Below, one piece after another: positions 5,001-5,338 of a stretch of 5,338 nucleotides of DNA. The notes below the pieces were generated by a model. It worked only from the letters and a program-made list of their open reading frames with translations. It had not been told where the DNA came from and did not search any database. The DNA comes from JANRLJ01 sp034437895 (GTDB lineage Bacteria; Chloroflexota; Anaerolineae; Aggregatilineales; Phototrophicaceae). Positions within the stretch are counted from its first letter, which is position 1, and each line of letters opens with the position of its first letter. Location of the stretch: NCBI GenBank assembly GCA_034437895.1, contig DAOTTO010000034.1:1-5338 (forward strand), given 5' to 3'. A program made the position numbers and the translations under genes.

Positions 5001-5338
5001 TTAAGCCTTTGCCGTCCTTTGGATGAAATCTGCCGCCAGATCAAAGACGGTTTCACGTTCCATGTCTTGCGTCAGGATATGTCCGCTGTTTTTGAGTGTG
5101 TGCTTTTCTATGATGGTGCTGCCAAGCTGATTGGCGACCCGTTCTTGGTTGAAAAACGGTACAGTCTGATCGGCCTCAGAATAAATGAGCAATGCGGGGG
5201 CGGTGATTTTCGGGAGACCGATTTCGGCAGCCGACATCAACGCATGAAATTCTTGCAACGCCCGTGTCGCCCAACGATCATACCGGACTCGCCCGCGTTC
5301 CGGTTCGCCGCGCCGCGCTTGTTCCGCCCGTAAGCGCT
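5001..5338 (-). CDS. Alpha/beta hydrolase (esterase / S33 type), C-terminal part
   Basis: The minus-strand frame stays open to the window edge, giving 111 residues plus a stop; the start and the nucleophile region lie outside. A TTG at 5258 is in frame but internal, since coding continues upstream (RVRYDRWATRAL, residues 16-27, lid-like). The visible part is the last third of an alpha/beta-hydrolase fold. KITAPALLIYSEADQTVP (43-60) is the strand and turn carrying the catalytic Asp56, and KNSGHILTQDMERE (82-95) carries the catalytic His86. FDLAADFIQR (98-107) is the final helix. The SGHILTQD context resembles monoacylglycerol-lipase or carboxylesterase proteins of the serine aminopeptidase S33-like group, acting on esters or related substrates in the cytoplasm. 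The exact substrate cannot be told. No clear terminator follows within the spacer. Confidence 0.88.
   Translation of the reverse strand, partial: RLRAEQARRGEPERGRVRYDRWATRALQEFHALMSAAEIGLPKITAPALLIYSEADQTVPFFNQERVANQLGSTIIEKHTLKNSGHILTQDMERETVFDLAADFIQRTAKA

Overview
The window is a bacterial chromosome segment of moderate base composition. All intact genes lie on the minus strand, so the reading order is from high to low coordinates. The gene styles suggest a free-living bacterium of the Chloroflexota (Anaerolineae-like) type: a short yeast-like homoserine dehydrogenase, a soluble receiver plus histidine-kinase protein, a Uma2 nuclease, TolB-like propeller debris and palindromic CCCC/GGGG intergenic repeats. 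This placement is an inference from gene style, with only moderate confidence.

Layout from right to left. At 5001-5338 is the C-terminal end of an alpha/beta hydrolase whose start lies outside the window. A zone of about 800 bp (4200-4990) then holds gene debris: a 74-codon TolB-like propeller fragment placed directly behind a TATAAT promoter, and on the plus strand the first part of a cytidylate kinase gene. That fragment keeps its ribosome binding site and P-loop but is cut short. It is split by a miniature inverted-repeat element of about 185 bp that appears to have duplicated GATTA on insertion. A clean plus-strand Rho-independent terminator lies just upstream of the kinase fragment.

Left of the debris are four ordinary genes: homoserine dehydrogenase (3098-4117), a receiver/HisKA/HATPase signalling protein (1786-2904), a serine racemase / threonine dehydratase family PLP enzyme (659-1609) and a Uma2 family protein (87-629). 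The last two are 29 bp apart and probably cotranscribed. Homoserine dehydrogenase leads towards threonine and methionine, and the PLP enzyme acts on threonine, serine or hydroxyaspartate, so both touch amino-acid metabolism. No direct functional link to the signalling gene is visible.

The intergenic spaces carry structure. The spacer 2905-3097 holds a long imperfect hairpin after the homoserine dehydrogenase gene and a perfect 7-bp-arm palindrome within a possible promoter of the signalling gene. The spacer 1610-1785 holds a CCACCAAG-type inverted repeat. The first 86 bp, after the Uma2 stop, show no feature I can support. I see no tRNA, rRNA, CRISPR array or phage genes. The most notable content is the nested pseudogene and mobile-element scar, not a new multi-gene system.
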